Assembly: GCA_022385805.1 (NCBI GenBank)
Contig: MU277678.1
Location: 541,413 to 605,412, forward strand
Source: Pilatotrama ljubarskyi
Lineage: Eukaryota > Basidiomycota > Agaricomycetes > Polyporales > Polyporaceae
Direction of reading: 5' to 3'
Length of the DNA stretch: 64,000 nt
This document shows, piece by piece, positions 48,801-60,829 of the stretch (positions within the stretch are counted from its first letter, which is position 1; each line of letters begins with the position of its first letter). Under the pieces are notes generated by a model. It was given only the letters and a program-made list of their open reading frames with translations. It had not been told where the DNA came from and searched no databases. Position numbers and translations under genes: made by a program.

Positions 48801-49620
48801 CGGGAATCCGAAGGTTCTCAGCAAGGTGAGATCCGTCTGCGTTAACTCCGGCAGGTGTCATCCTGAGACTGAATGGCATCTCAACAGCACCCGCTTTGGC
48901 ACTATCTCCTGACTCACTACAAGGAGAAGAACTGCCTCGTCGAGGGCCCACTCAATAACCTCCAGCCAAGCATGATTCAGTTCAGCAAGCCCAGACGCAC
49001 GCTGGTTAAGGCTATGGACCAGTTCCGTCGACATGAAACGAGCGCGAGGGATTACCTCGGCAATGGCGGAATGATGGGGGACGGTGCGTCTGACTGTCAT
49101 CTGAGTTCCGCTTCTTGACGTCAGCTAATATTAACTCAATTTAGGCCGGAGATCCGGGACTCCCAGCCGCTTCGATGCGAGTTTCTACCGCACCCACGAT
49201 GCCCTGGGCTACATCCCATCCGACGCTCAATCTCTCCGCTCTCAGGCAACCTACTCATCCGGCCTTCCCATGTTTGCAGCCACCGGTCCGTTCGGTCCGG
49301 GCATGCCACGCCAGAATGGCGCGAAACGCAGCACTTATGGCAGCTATGCAAGCTCCATCATCTCGCAGGACGCCGGGCCCGCAGGCACGGACTCCTCCAG
49401 CGTCGTTGGCAGTGCCGTCGGCGCGTCGGATCGCCCTGGAGGCATGGCTTACTCGCAATCTGATAGATTGCAGCGCCGCTCCTCCTTCTCCTCAACTGCA
49501 GGTACCTCGGATATGGGCAGCCTGTCGCAGTACGACTACAAATCGCAGGATGATGGGACCGATCTCGACGACATGAAGTCTCAGTACACAGGGACACAAA
49601 GCGGCGTTACCGTCTTTTAG
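45869..49620 (+). CDS. UPF1: Upf1/Nam7 RNA helicase
   Basis: ATP-dependent 5'-3' RNA helicase that drives nonsense-mediated mRNA decay. Ten exons: 45869-46164, 46218-46475, 46531-47054, 47111-47277, 47331-47940, 48001-48059, 48113-48420, 48483-48825, 48888-49083, 49145-49620; 1078 residues. The Cys/His-rich domain (about 95-185) has [26 protein letters not shown] and [14 protein letters not shown], then [10 protein letters not shown]. Helicase motifs: I GPPGTGKT (about 466-473), [42 protein letters not shown], then [12 protein letters not shown] and [10 protein letters not shown]. Exon 6 is 59 nt. Acceptor attag|CAA at 48112 is required to form GDHQQLGPV. The C-terminus is Ser/Gly-rich with several SQ dipeptides (IISQD, AYSQSD, KSQDD, KSQYTG), possible sites for a PI3K-like kinase as in Smg1 regulation; this is inference. 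Confidence 0.97.
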
Positions 49621-50662
49621 TGCCGCACCAGGGATGGTCGTCAGGCGGGCTGCCCCGATGGTCTGCTCTCCCCGGGTTATCAGACCCCGAACCAGCAGCG
49701 TCCCGACTGCGCGCTGCAGCCTCGCATCTTGGATCTGCCCCTGTGGTTGTTGCGCCTCCTCGGACGCCGGCTGGCCGCTGCGGACATGCCGCGGTAGCGC
49801 CTGTATGCTGCCGCCAGCCCGTCCATCTGGTCTCTGCAGGCGCGTCCTGGGCACCTGCGCAGGGCGCCCTACCGGTTCCTCAGACCTCTGGCCTGATGAT
49901 CGGAGTGATTGATGCGGGTAGGAACTTCCCTTTGACCCCGACCCACTTGTACCGCCCGCCAGATCGCTCTTCTTGTACCTCTACGTATGCCATATGTCTA
50001 GCTCGATCCTCCCCTGTCTCCTGCTCCGCATCGTGGCTAAGATGTGCATCGATGTTTATGACAGGTTACAGAATCCATGCCTCTGCAATACATGTTGTAT
50101 GACTCGTACAAAGTCTCGGCTGTCCGATTGTCTCTTCGCGTGAGCAGGTCGTGAGAGAGCTACAGTGCTAGATCATGGAGATTCGACTATGCAACATATG
50201 TACGTTCTCGACGAGATCGGGGGTATATGATACAGTTTGCGGTAGCGCGGGTAAGGTACGACCGGTGCGGATGGTAATAAATAGGCGACGCTGACAATGA
50301 GGCTCCTTAACGCCGTAGGGCCGGAATTCAAACTGGTACAGTAGATGGGTGAATTATGGTTTCGTGGACGTTCGAGAGATGCTGAAGCTGAATTGCTCAG
50401 ATTGATAGTGAAGTGCGGTGGCGGCGTGCCGCCGCGTCGTCGCCAGGCGCGATCTCTCACGCATGCTCTCGGTGAGACGCGGGAGACTCGCCAGGGGTAT
50501 CACGAATGTGCGAGCGACTGGACGAGGACGAGGACGTAGAGACCGTCGGGGCGCGGTTCGCAACCGCTGCCGGCGCAGGAGGCGCCGCAGACGTTTGACG
50601 CGCAGCAGCGGCCGGAGCAGCGGGCGCAGACGCGGGAGGAGGCGCGGACGCGGGACCGGGCT
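49621..50662. other. Convergent region UPF1 / second zinc-cluster gene
   Basis: 1 kb between the stop codons. The first 300 bp are GC-rich and nearly free of stops in more than one frame, but no family is recognisable. The last 200 bp may still be coding for the zinc-cluster protein if a frameshift is real (see findings). Confidence 0.45.
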
Positions 50663-52097
50663 CTAAACCGGGACCCGTTGTCGCAAGTCGACGATGTGGA
50701 TACGGAGGTGAGGGGATGCTGGGACGTGGGCCGGGCCTGGCGGGGACGACGGGCGCAGACGAGGGCCCGGCGGCGGCGTCGTCTGCGCGCAGCGATTTTT
50801 TGGCCCGCTGGGCGTCGGCTCGGCGTGGTAGGGCGACGTGATTTCTGCGAGCGAAATGGACGAGCGCCGGACGGACGGTGAGGCACGCACGCTTGGAGAG
50901 ACCGGGCGCGCGGGCGCGCGGGGCGATGCGGGGGGCGGGAGGTGGTGGAGGCCAACTCCAGCTCCGGCGCGTGGGGGCGGATTGGGCATAGGGGGTGGGC
51001 GGTAGGGTATTGTAGGACTCCGTCCGGCGGTGGAAGCTGGATGACGATAGTATTGCGGCGGTTCGCCTCGCGCGGGTGAGCGGGGGGATCCAGGCCGTGG
51101 AGGATACGGGACGGGGGCTGGCGCGCCGTACGCTTGGTAAGGCATAATGGCGGTGCCGTGCACGGGCTCGGCGGGGTGTCCCGAGGTCATAGGCATTGTC
51201 GCCGACATGCTGGCCCTTCGCGAGGTGGGCGCAGGCGCAGGCACACCGACACCAGCTACTTGACGGAAAACCGCGGCCTCGAGTTCTTGCACCCGCGCCT
51301 TCAGCTCGTCGAATTCGCTCCGGGTGACGTATTTCTCCCTAGAAACGCGATAGGTCTGTGAGAACGTGGGTTTTGAAGTAAGCGGCGGCTTACATGGGTT
51401 CAATTACGTGCCATTGACACTTCGCCTGCTCTCCCCGCCGCACGCAAGGGCCGCACGGGTTCGCCCTATAACGCCAAGGAGATGTTTAATAGAACGCAGG
51501 GGAAGCCTGGAGGGCGGACATGATCTCGAACCTATCGCATTTGATCTTGCGCCGTTTGCATTCTGCAAACCCAATCATGCAAGGACACGAGCGCAGGAGA
51601 TGGGGGGTGATAAGCGGGCACGATGGTCGATGCGTCAGCGGTGGGTACGGATGTTGAAGATACGGTGGAGGGCACCTGTGCAACTCAAAGCTTGTCGGCG
51701 CCGCTTCTGCTTCTGACGGCCTTGGCTTGTCTCTGGGTCAGAGTCCTCCGGCGCAGGTCGAACACCTAACGGGTGTGAAATGGTGCACTCCACAGACAAG
51801 ACGCACAACATACGCACCTAGAGTGCTCGTAGAAGCCAGAGGGTACGTCGCCCCGTGCATGTAAGGCGAAGCTGCTCGCTGTGGCGGGGGCGGCGGTGGT
51901 GGCGGCTGCATGGACGCGTGCGCGAGCCCTGGGTGCAGATGGTGGATAGGAGGCAGCGTAGTCTGTGAACGGCCGACGGGTTGGCTGGGCCCGCCTGTTG
52001 CGGGCGCGAACGCGACGCGCTCAGGAGGGGAGGGCATGCGCGACCGCGACGAAGCCGGGCGGCCGGAAGGGATGTGCGGCGACTTGTCCGGGTCCAT
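50663..52097 (-). CDS. Zn(II)2Cys6 DNA-binding protein, Pro/Ser-rich
   Basis: Exons on the minus strand: 52097-51818, 51765-51676, 51562-51532, 51465-51394, 51338-50663; 382 residues as the sequence reads. Exon 1 is Pro-rich with a run of eight Pro. The zinc cluster (about 122-150) is assembled from three exons: basic KRRRQALSCTECKRRKIKCDR joined to NPCGPCVRRGEQAKC, giving six correctly spaced Cys. A coiled coil follows at once (TRSEFDELKARVQELEAAV). The remaining 200 residues are disordered, Pro/Ser/Arg-rich, and no Fungal_trans domain is seen. The reading frame after a run of six T (plus strand, 50796-50801) ends after about 50 residues; another frame stays open for about 110 codons. A regulator is likely; its targets are unknown. 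Confidence 0.82.
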
Positions 52098-55000
52098 TGG
52101 GAAGAGGGAGCAGTAGAACTACGAGCCCGAGGCTCAAATAGCGTGATAGTGCGGAGAGGGCGGAAATGTCGTGGTCATAGAGACGTCTGAGGTACAACGC
52201 GTCAGGACATGCAGACAAGGATATTTGTATTGGCGCAGCGAATATAAGCAGGGCCTCGTGCAGAGAGAGCGACCGACTTGGCCGTAAGAGGCACTAAACG
52301 GGAGGAGTATATGTCAGGAGCTCAAACGGAGGCAGATAAGATGTTATCGACTGTCGGACTCGCCGAAAGCGCAGAAGACTTCCGTAAAGTGCTGAACGAG
52401 TCTGCGGCGCGAGTGATGGGGCAACGCTGGCACCGGTACACCTTGCTTGACAACGTTGCCCCGTGATGTCGAGCGGGCTGTCGCCGGTCAAACTCTGCAG
52501 GGCCGGACACAGCATGCGCATAGCGGATTCAAGTTGCCACATCGCCCAGCGAGTTCTGCCAGGGGTGACCGCTCGAGCTCCGAGCCCGGCGGACGGGCGC
52601 ACGGGGAGTGACGAGGGATCAGTGGCAGACCCGAGTCGGCAGTCTGGTCGTGTGTGACCTTCGCGGACCCTAATTGCGGGCCCCTGGCGGACCTGGGGAA
52701 TAGACATGGGAAAGGGCGATGCGGCTGCCTGCATTTGCATTAGCGTTCGCGGTCGGAGTCGGAGGCGAAATAATAAACTTTTGGGTGGCCTGCTCACCGA
52801 GAGAGTCCGCGTGCGCGTGCGTGCGTCCAAGTGCGTCGTCGCTTGTCGGCAGCGTCCGACTGCCCACAGGCATCCGCGCTATCTCCGTCGGCTGATGCTG
52901 GTGTGCGCTGTGCCATATCCGGGCGGTGGGTGCGAAAAACGAGCGAGGCCGGCTGTTCTGGTGCGAGACAGGGGCTGCGATGGGCATCGACGCAGCGTCT
53001 GCGGGGGCTGCAGCGGGATAACGCTCGCCAGAGTTCACGGACCTACAACCGCAATTCATGAATCAATTCAGCCAGGCTTGCGCATATCTCCGTCGACTCG
53101 GACGATCAACATGCGCGTTCTTGCGTAGCCCAACGCCGCATGTGTTTGCCGTGCTCGCCATTCGCCCATCGATAATCTCCGTCAGTCCGTCCACCTGCGC
53201 GTCCCTCGGACCGGCTCGCTCGCACTGCGATCCACACAGGGAAAGACGGCTCCTCGCGAAACCCTCACATGCATTCGCCCGAGCTAGCAGAAGCCATGAT
53301 CCGGAATATCAGCTTCTCCAACACTGTCGTACGCATGCATTCAAGTCATACAGCCGCCTCCGGCTGATAATCGTCGCAGGCGCCAGTGCGCCAGGGCCGA
53401 CTTTGCATACTGTACACTTCACCCTGTCAGCGTCGTGCGCCTCCTTCAGCAAGTGCATCACAACCACTGCGAATCGTCGCCCAGGCACTCTAAAAATGGC
53501 GACAAGACGGACGGTCCCATATGGCGATGGCGCGGCGGTGTGCATCTTCCGCCTCTTTCACCCTCCACCGCGGCGCTTCACGTCAAGCCACACATTGGTT
53601 TCCTGGTACGTCTCCGTCCGATGTGAATGCCGCTCACGGAGCTGACTACCGTGATCTGTCATATCGCATGTCGCTGGACAGATGACCGCCACCGTTACTC
53701 GTAGATATCCGGATAACGTAGACCACGCCACAGGTCATCCTTGGAACACCAGGCATAGTCACGTACAGCGTGGGTCGTCTGATAGGCTCGAGGTGCGGCT
53801 TGGTACGCTACGGTACACGTGTGTAGGGCTGAATTGATCGATAGCTTCGCCCAAGCATCGTCATTTACCAGCCGACAGCGCCGCGCATGGAAGCGCCCGA
53901 AGGTTGTCCTACCTGGCTCATACTCGCTCCGAAGCAAGCCCACAGCGTGCAAGGATGGGCATGCATCCTCGGTCTCCCCATGAGGTTATAACGGCGAACA
54001 AGGAGGACGTTGCCTAACTTGCGCCGTGCATCTCGAAAGGCCGAGCGCATATGTTGCTCACCGTTCATCCGAGTCCCTGTCACTTTGGCTAGCGTGACAT
54101 GCAGGACATGCGTGCACGTCCTCGCTCGACCTCACAATGCGCATAATTTTCCAAGCTCCAGGTGAGTATCTGACGATTCTCTACTACCGCCGTGTTCCCA
54201 GCGTATTGACACATGTCAGCAGTGACGGGGGAGAAGTTCTTCTACCGTTAATCTCCACGCTGCAAGAGCGCCCTCTCCCGAATGTCCAACACGTTCCCGA
54301 CGTTAGAGCGCACTTTGTTCCAGCTTCCATTCAATGCCGAGGTACCGAATATAGCCTAGGTCCGTCTCGAGACCCGCAAAGTCCGGCCCTGCTTACTACA
54401 GGCCCTGCGACAGCCCCTGAGGTGCCAGGACCTCGAGAACGTTCCTGTACGACCGGTCGGTCTTCAATACCTGTTCTGGACTCCTCCGCCATATAATCTT
54501 CAGCTTGATAGGGCGAAAGGACCGATCGTACGTACGCTATGCACTCATAGCCCATTGCCGACTTACGTCCCTGCGCTGCCCGCGTTCGCATAATCATACC
54601 GTCTCCCGCTCTTGTGAACGCCTGAGCTGCCCTTGTTCGTCACCGAGTGCATAGCGGTTGATACATTCACGTTTGGCACTCGACATGAATCTGCCCATCA
54701 ACAGGTTCTGCACTATGCACGGAAGCGGTGGACATACCGCTTGCGTTGTCATAATCGACACCGCCGTCACGCTCTTCGGGCCGTGAGCGCTATCAAGCCG
54801 GTAGTCCCGAGGACGTTCCTAGCTCGTCTTTCGTGCGGAGCCGCTATATTACCAACTGCGCCCTTCGGAGTTGGTGCGTCATGGCTCGGCGACTGAGAGG
54901 CGCGGGGAGGCACTCGTGCGGCCGCTTTCGGTGGGTGAAACATCTCCAGCTGTCAGAGACGGGTATGAAGACTGACGACGGGTCAGCATCGCTCGCATAA

Positions 55001-55836
55001 TGGCGTGTTTACGAACAGCCGGGCGTCCGCACTACGTTTCGCCACCTCCGCAGAGCAGCGTGCGGAGGCCTGCGGTCTGCTTAAGGCATACCGCGTCTCT
55101 CCCCGTTATCGTGCGCACGCTTCCCCGGGTTCTGTGTAATTATAATCCTGGGGATATCGGTGAGTGTTCGTTGCTACGGTTTGATATGCCACGGCATCGA
55201 GGTGGGCATGCGAGTTCTGCCATATGTTTCGGGACGTAGGCTCCCAGGACCATGACGCCGGGTGAGACTCGCGACCCACCAGCGTGCCGGCGCAAACCCT
55301 ACCTCGGATCTACGAGGGAAGGACGTGCCCGAGCGCACGTCCTGCACCAGAGCTCGTTGTCACTTGGAGTCCAGGAACTCTATCAGTACTGCCGCATCCA
55401 TCCCCACATAGCTTCGTCCTGCGCTCACGTCTGGCAGGTGATTGCGACGATACGCTAGCGGCCGCTTTTGCCTCGCGTTGCGTGCGTTCATGCTAGCGGC
55501 CAAGTGGCGTGCGCAGATGAAGTGTGGCCCGACTCGTGTCGGAGTGCTGGCGACTGCGAGCCGCGCGGCGCCGTCAGGGACGCCCTGCGGTGGCAGGCGC
55601 ACCTGCCCATCTCGATGCCCCGTACGCCACAGAAGGCAGGGCGTTCGTACGTCTTTCGCACGGGAGCTTTATCTCCGAGTAGCAGCGACAGACCGTGCCT
55701 TGTATTCATCCTTGGCAACGCACATCAGACGAATACCGTACAGGGCGGGAAATGCACGGTTCAATAAAAGGGTCTCCGAGGCTCCCTTGTTTGGCGGGCG
55801 GCTATCCGGAAGCGCGAAGCGACGTCCATTGCGATG
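52098..55836. other. Gene-poor region of 3.7 kb
   Basis: Upstream of the second zinc-cluster gene and downstream of the CE16-like gene. No gene supported. A 50-codon ATG frame at 52311-52466 has a protein-like composition but no homology that I recognise. The remaining frames look random. Confidence 0.55.
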
Positions 55837-57336
55837 TTAGGTACTCAGCGTCGTCGAGATGGCGTGCGCGAGAATGCTGCACGGCCGGCGTGATCAGCGT
55901 CAGCGGCGACAGTGGCGAGGCACCTGGGGACGCTTACTTGTGCACCGTAAAGAGCGGGTGTAGTGAGTTTAGCCAGCTGTTGGTGACGTCCATTTCCGTT
56001 AGCAGCGGTCCACGCCTGTCTGCAACTGCACCCTCGCATGCCCGAAACGGGGCACACTCACAAGTAGCTTGACACAGGCGCGCATCCTGGGACCTGCGTC
56101 GTCGTCTCCGGCGTGCCGTTCTGGTACGCCTCGCAAAATCCGGTGCTGTTCACGAACCCGAACGCCCGAGCGTTGTCAAGCAGCATATTGAATATCGGGC
56201 GGGTGTCAAACACGGTGACCTGGTCAAGACCGCGGTGGCTCGCTTGGAACGCCCGCACGCGGGCGGTTAGCTGACTGTTGTAGTCCGCAAGGGCGGAAGT
56301 TATCTTAGCGACGGCCTGCGGCCCCTGTTCAATCAACAGCGGGGCGCGGTTCGTCGGGGGGACGGTCAGGAAGAGGAAGGAGCGTGCACCGTCTTGGTAT
56401 AGAATCTCGACCTGCAACGGGGGTAATCAGCGAGGACGGTCTCCTCATGCGTCCGCGGGGCGACGGACCTGGCTGAAGAGCCTATTCATCAAGACCCGAT
56501 GGAAGTCGGATTGGGAAGAGACATTCGTCTGCCAGGGAGCGTGTCAAAGCCGTGCGGACAAATAGGCGACTCGGGGGCCGTCAGACGACACTCACCCAAC
56601 CAAACGAGTTGCCCTGTTCAGCGGCCGTCAGGGTGAGACTTACTCCGCCAGCATCATGGTGAACTGTGCTTACGACATCATTTATGCCTATCCAGAAGGC
56701 GAAAAGGCTGTTCGAGCTGTTCCACCGCGCCCCGGCGGGCTTCGGAGCGAGGATCTCATGGAACTGCGTTACCTGATCCACTATGGACCTGGAGAGGGCC
56801 CAGGGGGTGGTATGATGTCAATCGTCGCCGTCTGAAGCCACCGACTCTTATTTGACGTACAAGACCGTGGGCTCGAACGGCGCTACGAGCGCCGCATCGA
56901 TGGTCGCGCCGCCGGAGGCCAGGTTGAACACCTCGAGGGTTCTCTCAGGATCGCGATCTCCGCACGGACAAAGCTACCGTACCTTCGTATCGGTGACGTT
57001 ATATGTCCCGCCTGCAGCACGCTCAGTCTGCGCCGGTTGTGGGCTGTGAGAGGGGCAGGGAAGACTGACCGAGGAATTGCACCCAATTTGGGCCGTTGGA
57101 AGAAGTCTAACATAGGCGGAATGAAGGGTTCGTGAGAACGCGGCTCGCGCTGAAGGCGGCTTTGCACCCACAAAGCCCGGCACGGGAGAGTCCACCCCTG
57201 CAGAGATATTGAAGCCGTCGGTCGTGTACGAGTCGCCGAACGTGAAGAGGAACTTTGTGGTTCCCCAAGTGAGCTTGGCCGAAGCTGCGGACGCTGCACA
57301 CAGCAGAGAAGAAGCCTTCCAGAATAGCATTTTCAT
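55837..57336 (-). CDS. Secreted SGNH/GDSL esterase, CE16-like
   Basis: Secreted carbohydrate esterase of the SGNH hydrolase fold; CE16 members remove acetyl groups from plant-wall saccharides. Nine exons on the minus strand: 57336-57172, 57106-57070, 57011-56983, 56931-56861, 56788-56596, 56528-56469, 56411-56062, 55976-55938, 55876-55837; 327 residues. Signal peptide MLFWKASSLLCAASAASA. Block I FTFGDSYTTDGFN carries the nucleophile Ser; NGPNWVQFL and NLASGGATID (Gly block) follow; FAFWIGINDV gives the Asn block; WLNSLHPLFTVH holds the catalytic His near the C-terminus. The last two exons (39 and 40 nt) are needed to reach the His; stopping at the read-through stop near 56058 would leave the enzyme without it. 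The donor TT|gtacgt at 56861 is chosen for phase. Substrate is inferred from family. Confidence 0.9.
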
Positions 57337-58215
57337 TCAGCACAGCACCGAGTCGTCACAGACTTCAGAGAAAACCCCGGGGTAGCTGCAGGTAGCGAGG
57401 CGCGGTCACAACGTGGAGCACTAAGACCCCCGCTTTTATTCGCTGCGAGTCGACAAGAAGGCCCGACAAAACTCCGTTGAAGGGCGGGTACACAAGGCCC
57501 GTCGGTGCGTATATCGTCGGGGATGGTCTCGTGCTTGATCTGGACGACACCAATGAGGAGGTATCGGCGCAGGCAACGAATGAAAGCGGCAGGACACGAT
57601 CATGCGATGGCCCGTTCCCGCATACTTATTTAGAGGCGCACCCAGTGACCTACTTCGCGAGGACGCCGGGATTGTTGTCAAAGGCTGAGTGGTTGCGGGT
57701 GTACGCTGTGGCTGGCGCGTTATCCGTTGATACAGTCGCGACCAACGAGTGCCCATCGTGGAGTACGGCCGCCGAAAGATCTCGACGGAGAGGAGTTCCT
57801 TTTCTCAGAGCAGCATTGCCGCGATGTGAGTCTCTTGTTGGGAGGCATGAGATGACCAGTCGAAGCCGCATGAAGCAAGTTGGAAGCCACCGTATCTCCT
57901 ACAGGTCACAGTAAGGCGGCCAAGTCGGTAAGAGGAACAGTCAGTACGGACGTCTCGAGACGCCTGTCTACCATGTTGCTACCCAGCAGGCAAAAGAAAG
58001 AGCAGCACATTCGAGGGACTCAGAAGACTGAGAGGGTCAAGAAGAGACCAACGACGGCCGGCGGAATGAGGCCAAGTGATCATTCAGGCGCCTAACTGCT
58101 TATTCCCACGTGGTCTCCTCCGTTATGGGCGCTTGTAAAGACGGCGACCAAGGCGGGGAACACGACGCGTGCCTGACTTGACCGCCATCTCCTCCGAGTC
58201 CTCGTCAGGCCTGCC
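57337..58215. other. Divergent intergenic region
   Basis: 880 bp between the starts of the esterase (minus) and APM4 (plus). A long frame at 57477-57914 lacks an ATG start and any motif. No gene supported. Confidence 0.5.
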
Positions 58216-59992
58216 ATGATCTCAGTGAGTGCGAGAGCATTCTTGTTAATGCAGGGTGATAATATGCCGGGCAGGGCTTCTTCATCTTTAACCAGAAGGG
58301 CGAGGTGCGTGTGATTCGCTGTAGCATCCAGAGTAAAGTACTAACCATGTACATCGCCACAGGTCCTCATCTCCCGCCTCTACCGGACGGATCTGAAGTA
58401 CGTATGAGAAGCCTTTTCCCAAACATTAAAGATATCCGAGCACGCTCTTTCCTCCAGGCGCTCCATAGCGGACGTGTTCAGGATACAGGTCGTCTCAAAC
58501 AGCGACGTCCGTTCCCCCATCATCACGCTCGGCTCGACGAGTTTCTTCCACGTGCGGGTGAACAACCTCTACATCGTTGCGGTCACCAAGTACGTAGTCT
58601 GTTCTGCCCGAGAGTATTTGATGAATCTCCAACGTCTCCTCCCCTTGCAGGTGCAATGCCAATGCCGCACTAGTCTTCGAGTTCTGCTACCGCTTCATCT
58701 CCATAGCCAAGTCCTACTTTGGAAAGGTGGACGAGGAGGCCATCAAGAACAACTTCGTGCTTATTTATGAGCTCATAGATGGTGAGTCCAACGCACGTAT
58801 TGTCGTAAGCATCCTACCCATCACGGTGCATGGTAGAGATCATCGACTTTGGATACCCTCAAAACAGCGAAGCTGACACCTTGAAGACCTACATCACGAC
58901 CGAGAGTGTCGTCTCCTCGTCAATAGCTGCGGAGGATTCCTCCAAGATAACTACCCAGGCAACTGGTTCCACAAGCTGGCGAAGGGGGGACGTCAAGTAC
59001 AAGAAGAACGAGGCATTCGTCGATGTGGTCGAAACTGTAAATCTGAGCATGAGCGCGAAAGGTACGTTTACTCCTTGGATGCCTGGAACTCTCATTGTAA
59101 TCCCCGCTGAACTCTTCGTAGGCACCATATTGCGAGCGGATGTAGACGGCCACATCTTGATGCGCGCATACCTTTCTGGGACTCCCGAATGCAAGTTCGG
59201 CCTAAACGATAAGCTGGTCATCGACAAGAATGAGCGTGGCGGAGGCGACGCTGTCGAGCTTGACGACTGCCGCTTCCACCAGTGCGTCAGGTTGGATGAG
59301 TTCGACTCCACTCGCACGATCAGCTTCATCCCTCCAGACGGCGAATTCGAACTCATGAAGTAAGTGCAACGTACCGTGTTCGCGACACCATCACTGAGCA
59401 CCATCGTCATAGATATCGGTCAACCACGAACATCAAGTTGCCACTGAGGGTCATACCAACGGTGAACGAGATCGGTACCACGCAAGTCTCGTACATAGTC
59501 ACCGTGAAGACGAACTTCAGCAACAAGCTTTCGGCAACAAATGTGATCGTACGGATACCCACACCATTGAACACTACTAGCGTCGACTGCAAAGTGATGT
59601 TGGGAAAGGCCAAGTACGTGCCAGCGGAGAATGTAGTCGTCTGGAAGTGCGCCTCTTCGGCTGTATACGCCGTCTCTGCGACTGATGATGCGCGTATAGG
59701 ATACCCCGAATACAGGGCGGGCAGGAAGTGACATTCTCTGGGACCGCGAAGTTGACGAGCACCACCCACCGGCAGGTGTGGGCACGTCCGCCCATCGACG
59801 TCGACTTCCAGGTGCTCATGTTCACTGCGTCCGGGTTGATCGTGCGCTTCCTGAAGGTGTTCGAGAAGAGTAACTACCATAGCGTCAAGTGGGTGAGGTA
59901 CCTTACCAAGGCCAGTGGGACGTATCAGATCAGGGTGAGTCGTCGTCAAACCTCTAAAAGCCGGTGGCCAGCTGACGATCGACCAGTTCTGA
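58216..59992 (+). CDS. APM4: AP-2 clathrin adaptor mu subunit
   Basis: Medium subunit of the AP-2 complex, which selects cargo and binds phosphoinositide at the plasma membrane. Ten exons: 58216-58224, 58275-58304, 58363-58397, 58458-58589, 58651-58781, 58837-59061, 59122-59359, 59413-59646, 59700-59934, 59987-59992; 424 residues, the family length. The N-terminal longin-like part reads [20 protein letters not shown] with [13 protein letters not shown], then [22 protein letters not shown]. The mu homology domain has [32 protein letters not shown] and [13 protein letters not shown], and ends [17 protein letters not shown]. The YITTES sequence and the [10 protein letters not shown] block fit AP-2 better than AP-1 or AP-3. 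The first coding exon is 9 nt and the last 6 nt (TTC TGA). Confidence 0.93.
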
Positions 59993-60332
59993 GGAGACAT
60001 ACCCTGGATCGCTTGTATTCTACGGTGGATAGAGGCGGCGGCGCACTGTACGCTGAGCTTTATGGATTTGCTTAGGATATAGTCAGTGTAATGTGCAGTG
60101 CTAGCGGAGGAATCATGAGACCGCTGAATATGGCGAGCGCAGGGCCTATGACCGGAGAAGGCGACCCATCTCACGCAAACCGAGGTGTCCGGACCCTTCA
60201 GCTGGATTTGTAGGACGTGGCGATGTCCGTGCCGCTGTATCAGCATCGTGATCGATAACGCCGCCCGCGTCCTCACTCAGGGTATAAAGTCGCTTGGTAC
60301 CTTGCATCGAGCACACTCACTCGCTGCGAACC
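59993..60332. other. Spacer with TATA-containing promoter
   Basis: Between APM4 and the broken ABM-like gene. Apart from the TATA box noted separately nothing is seen. Confidence 0.5.
60283..60288 (+). promoter_or_regulatory. TATA box of the ABM-like pseudogene
   Basis: TATAAA 50 bp before the ATG at 60333, in the context cagggtataaagtcgc. It is the clearest TATA box in the window and belongs to a gene that is no longer intact. Confidence 0.55.
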
Positions 60333-60829
60333 ATGCCTGTCACTGAGATCACCACGCCTCAACCCTCAATATAACTGGGACTCCCCAGAGGTACAGTCGT
60401 TCTTCGCCGATGTGGCCACCCAGCAGGCTGCGTGGTCCGGCCTCGGAGACATCGGATGCTCGGACGGTCTACATCCTGACGGGATAGACGAGCGTCCCGG
60501 CGCACTACCAGTGGATCAAGGGCGCGCACAACGAGCAGCTTCTCGAGCGCGGCAAGGGCCTCATCGAGGTTGTTGGGCTTCAGCACGCGAGACTGCAGGT
60601 GAAGCTGGAGGAAGCACGGTTCGTCTTCCGTGAGCAGCGGGTAAGAAGACCAAAGGAGGAGGAACTAGTGGACGAAGCTACGGGTATAATGGAGGAAACG
60701 CCTGAGCAGATCTGTAGAGTCAAGGTCTATACGAAGGTGGAGGATGGTGTGGGCGAGGGCGAGGATCAGCCGGAGGGGAGAATTATCCGTTTACGAAGAC
60801 TGTCGCTGCACGTAACCACGCATGTATAA
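60333..60829 (+). pseudogene. Decayed ABM-like (dimeric alpha/beta barrel) gene
   Basis: The ATG opens MPVTEITTP and the frame then shifts by one base to continue QYNWDSPEVQSFFADVATQQ. A second shift leads to DARTVYILTG, where a TAG (60486-60488) replaces what is probably a Trp codon, and the frame goes on HYQWIKGAHNEQLLERGKGL. This order of segments resembles small antibiotic-biosynthesis-monooxygenase (ABM) type proteins of basidiomycetes, in which the motif TGW is usual. I tried splice sites to rescue the frame and found none in phase. At least two frameshifts, one nonsense codon and probably a short deletion are present. The 3' limit is uncertain; a further open frame (60599-60829) may be its remains. 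Family call is moderate. Confidence 0.6.

Noticed and set aside
49621..50102. GC-rich open frame directly after UPF1, considered as an extra exon
   Set aside because: UPF1 already ends normally, and no donor in phase leads into this frame; kept only as 3' flank.
52311..52466. Small ATG frame MSGAQTEADKMLSTV...
   Set aside because: Composition is plausible, but it is short, has no recognisable homology and no supporting promoter.
56058..56062. Esterase stop near 56058 as the true end
   Set aside because: It would remove the catalytic His; a gtgagt donor at this point leads to two more exons with the SLHP..H block.
57477..57914. 145-codon plus frame between the esterase and APM4
   Set aside because: Starts at a non-ATG codon and shows no conserved segment.
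59407..60276. Long antisense frame of 289 codons over the 3' part of APM4
   Set aside because: It is a shadow of the AP-2 mu coding sequence, which has clear family motifs.
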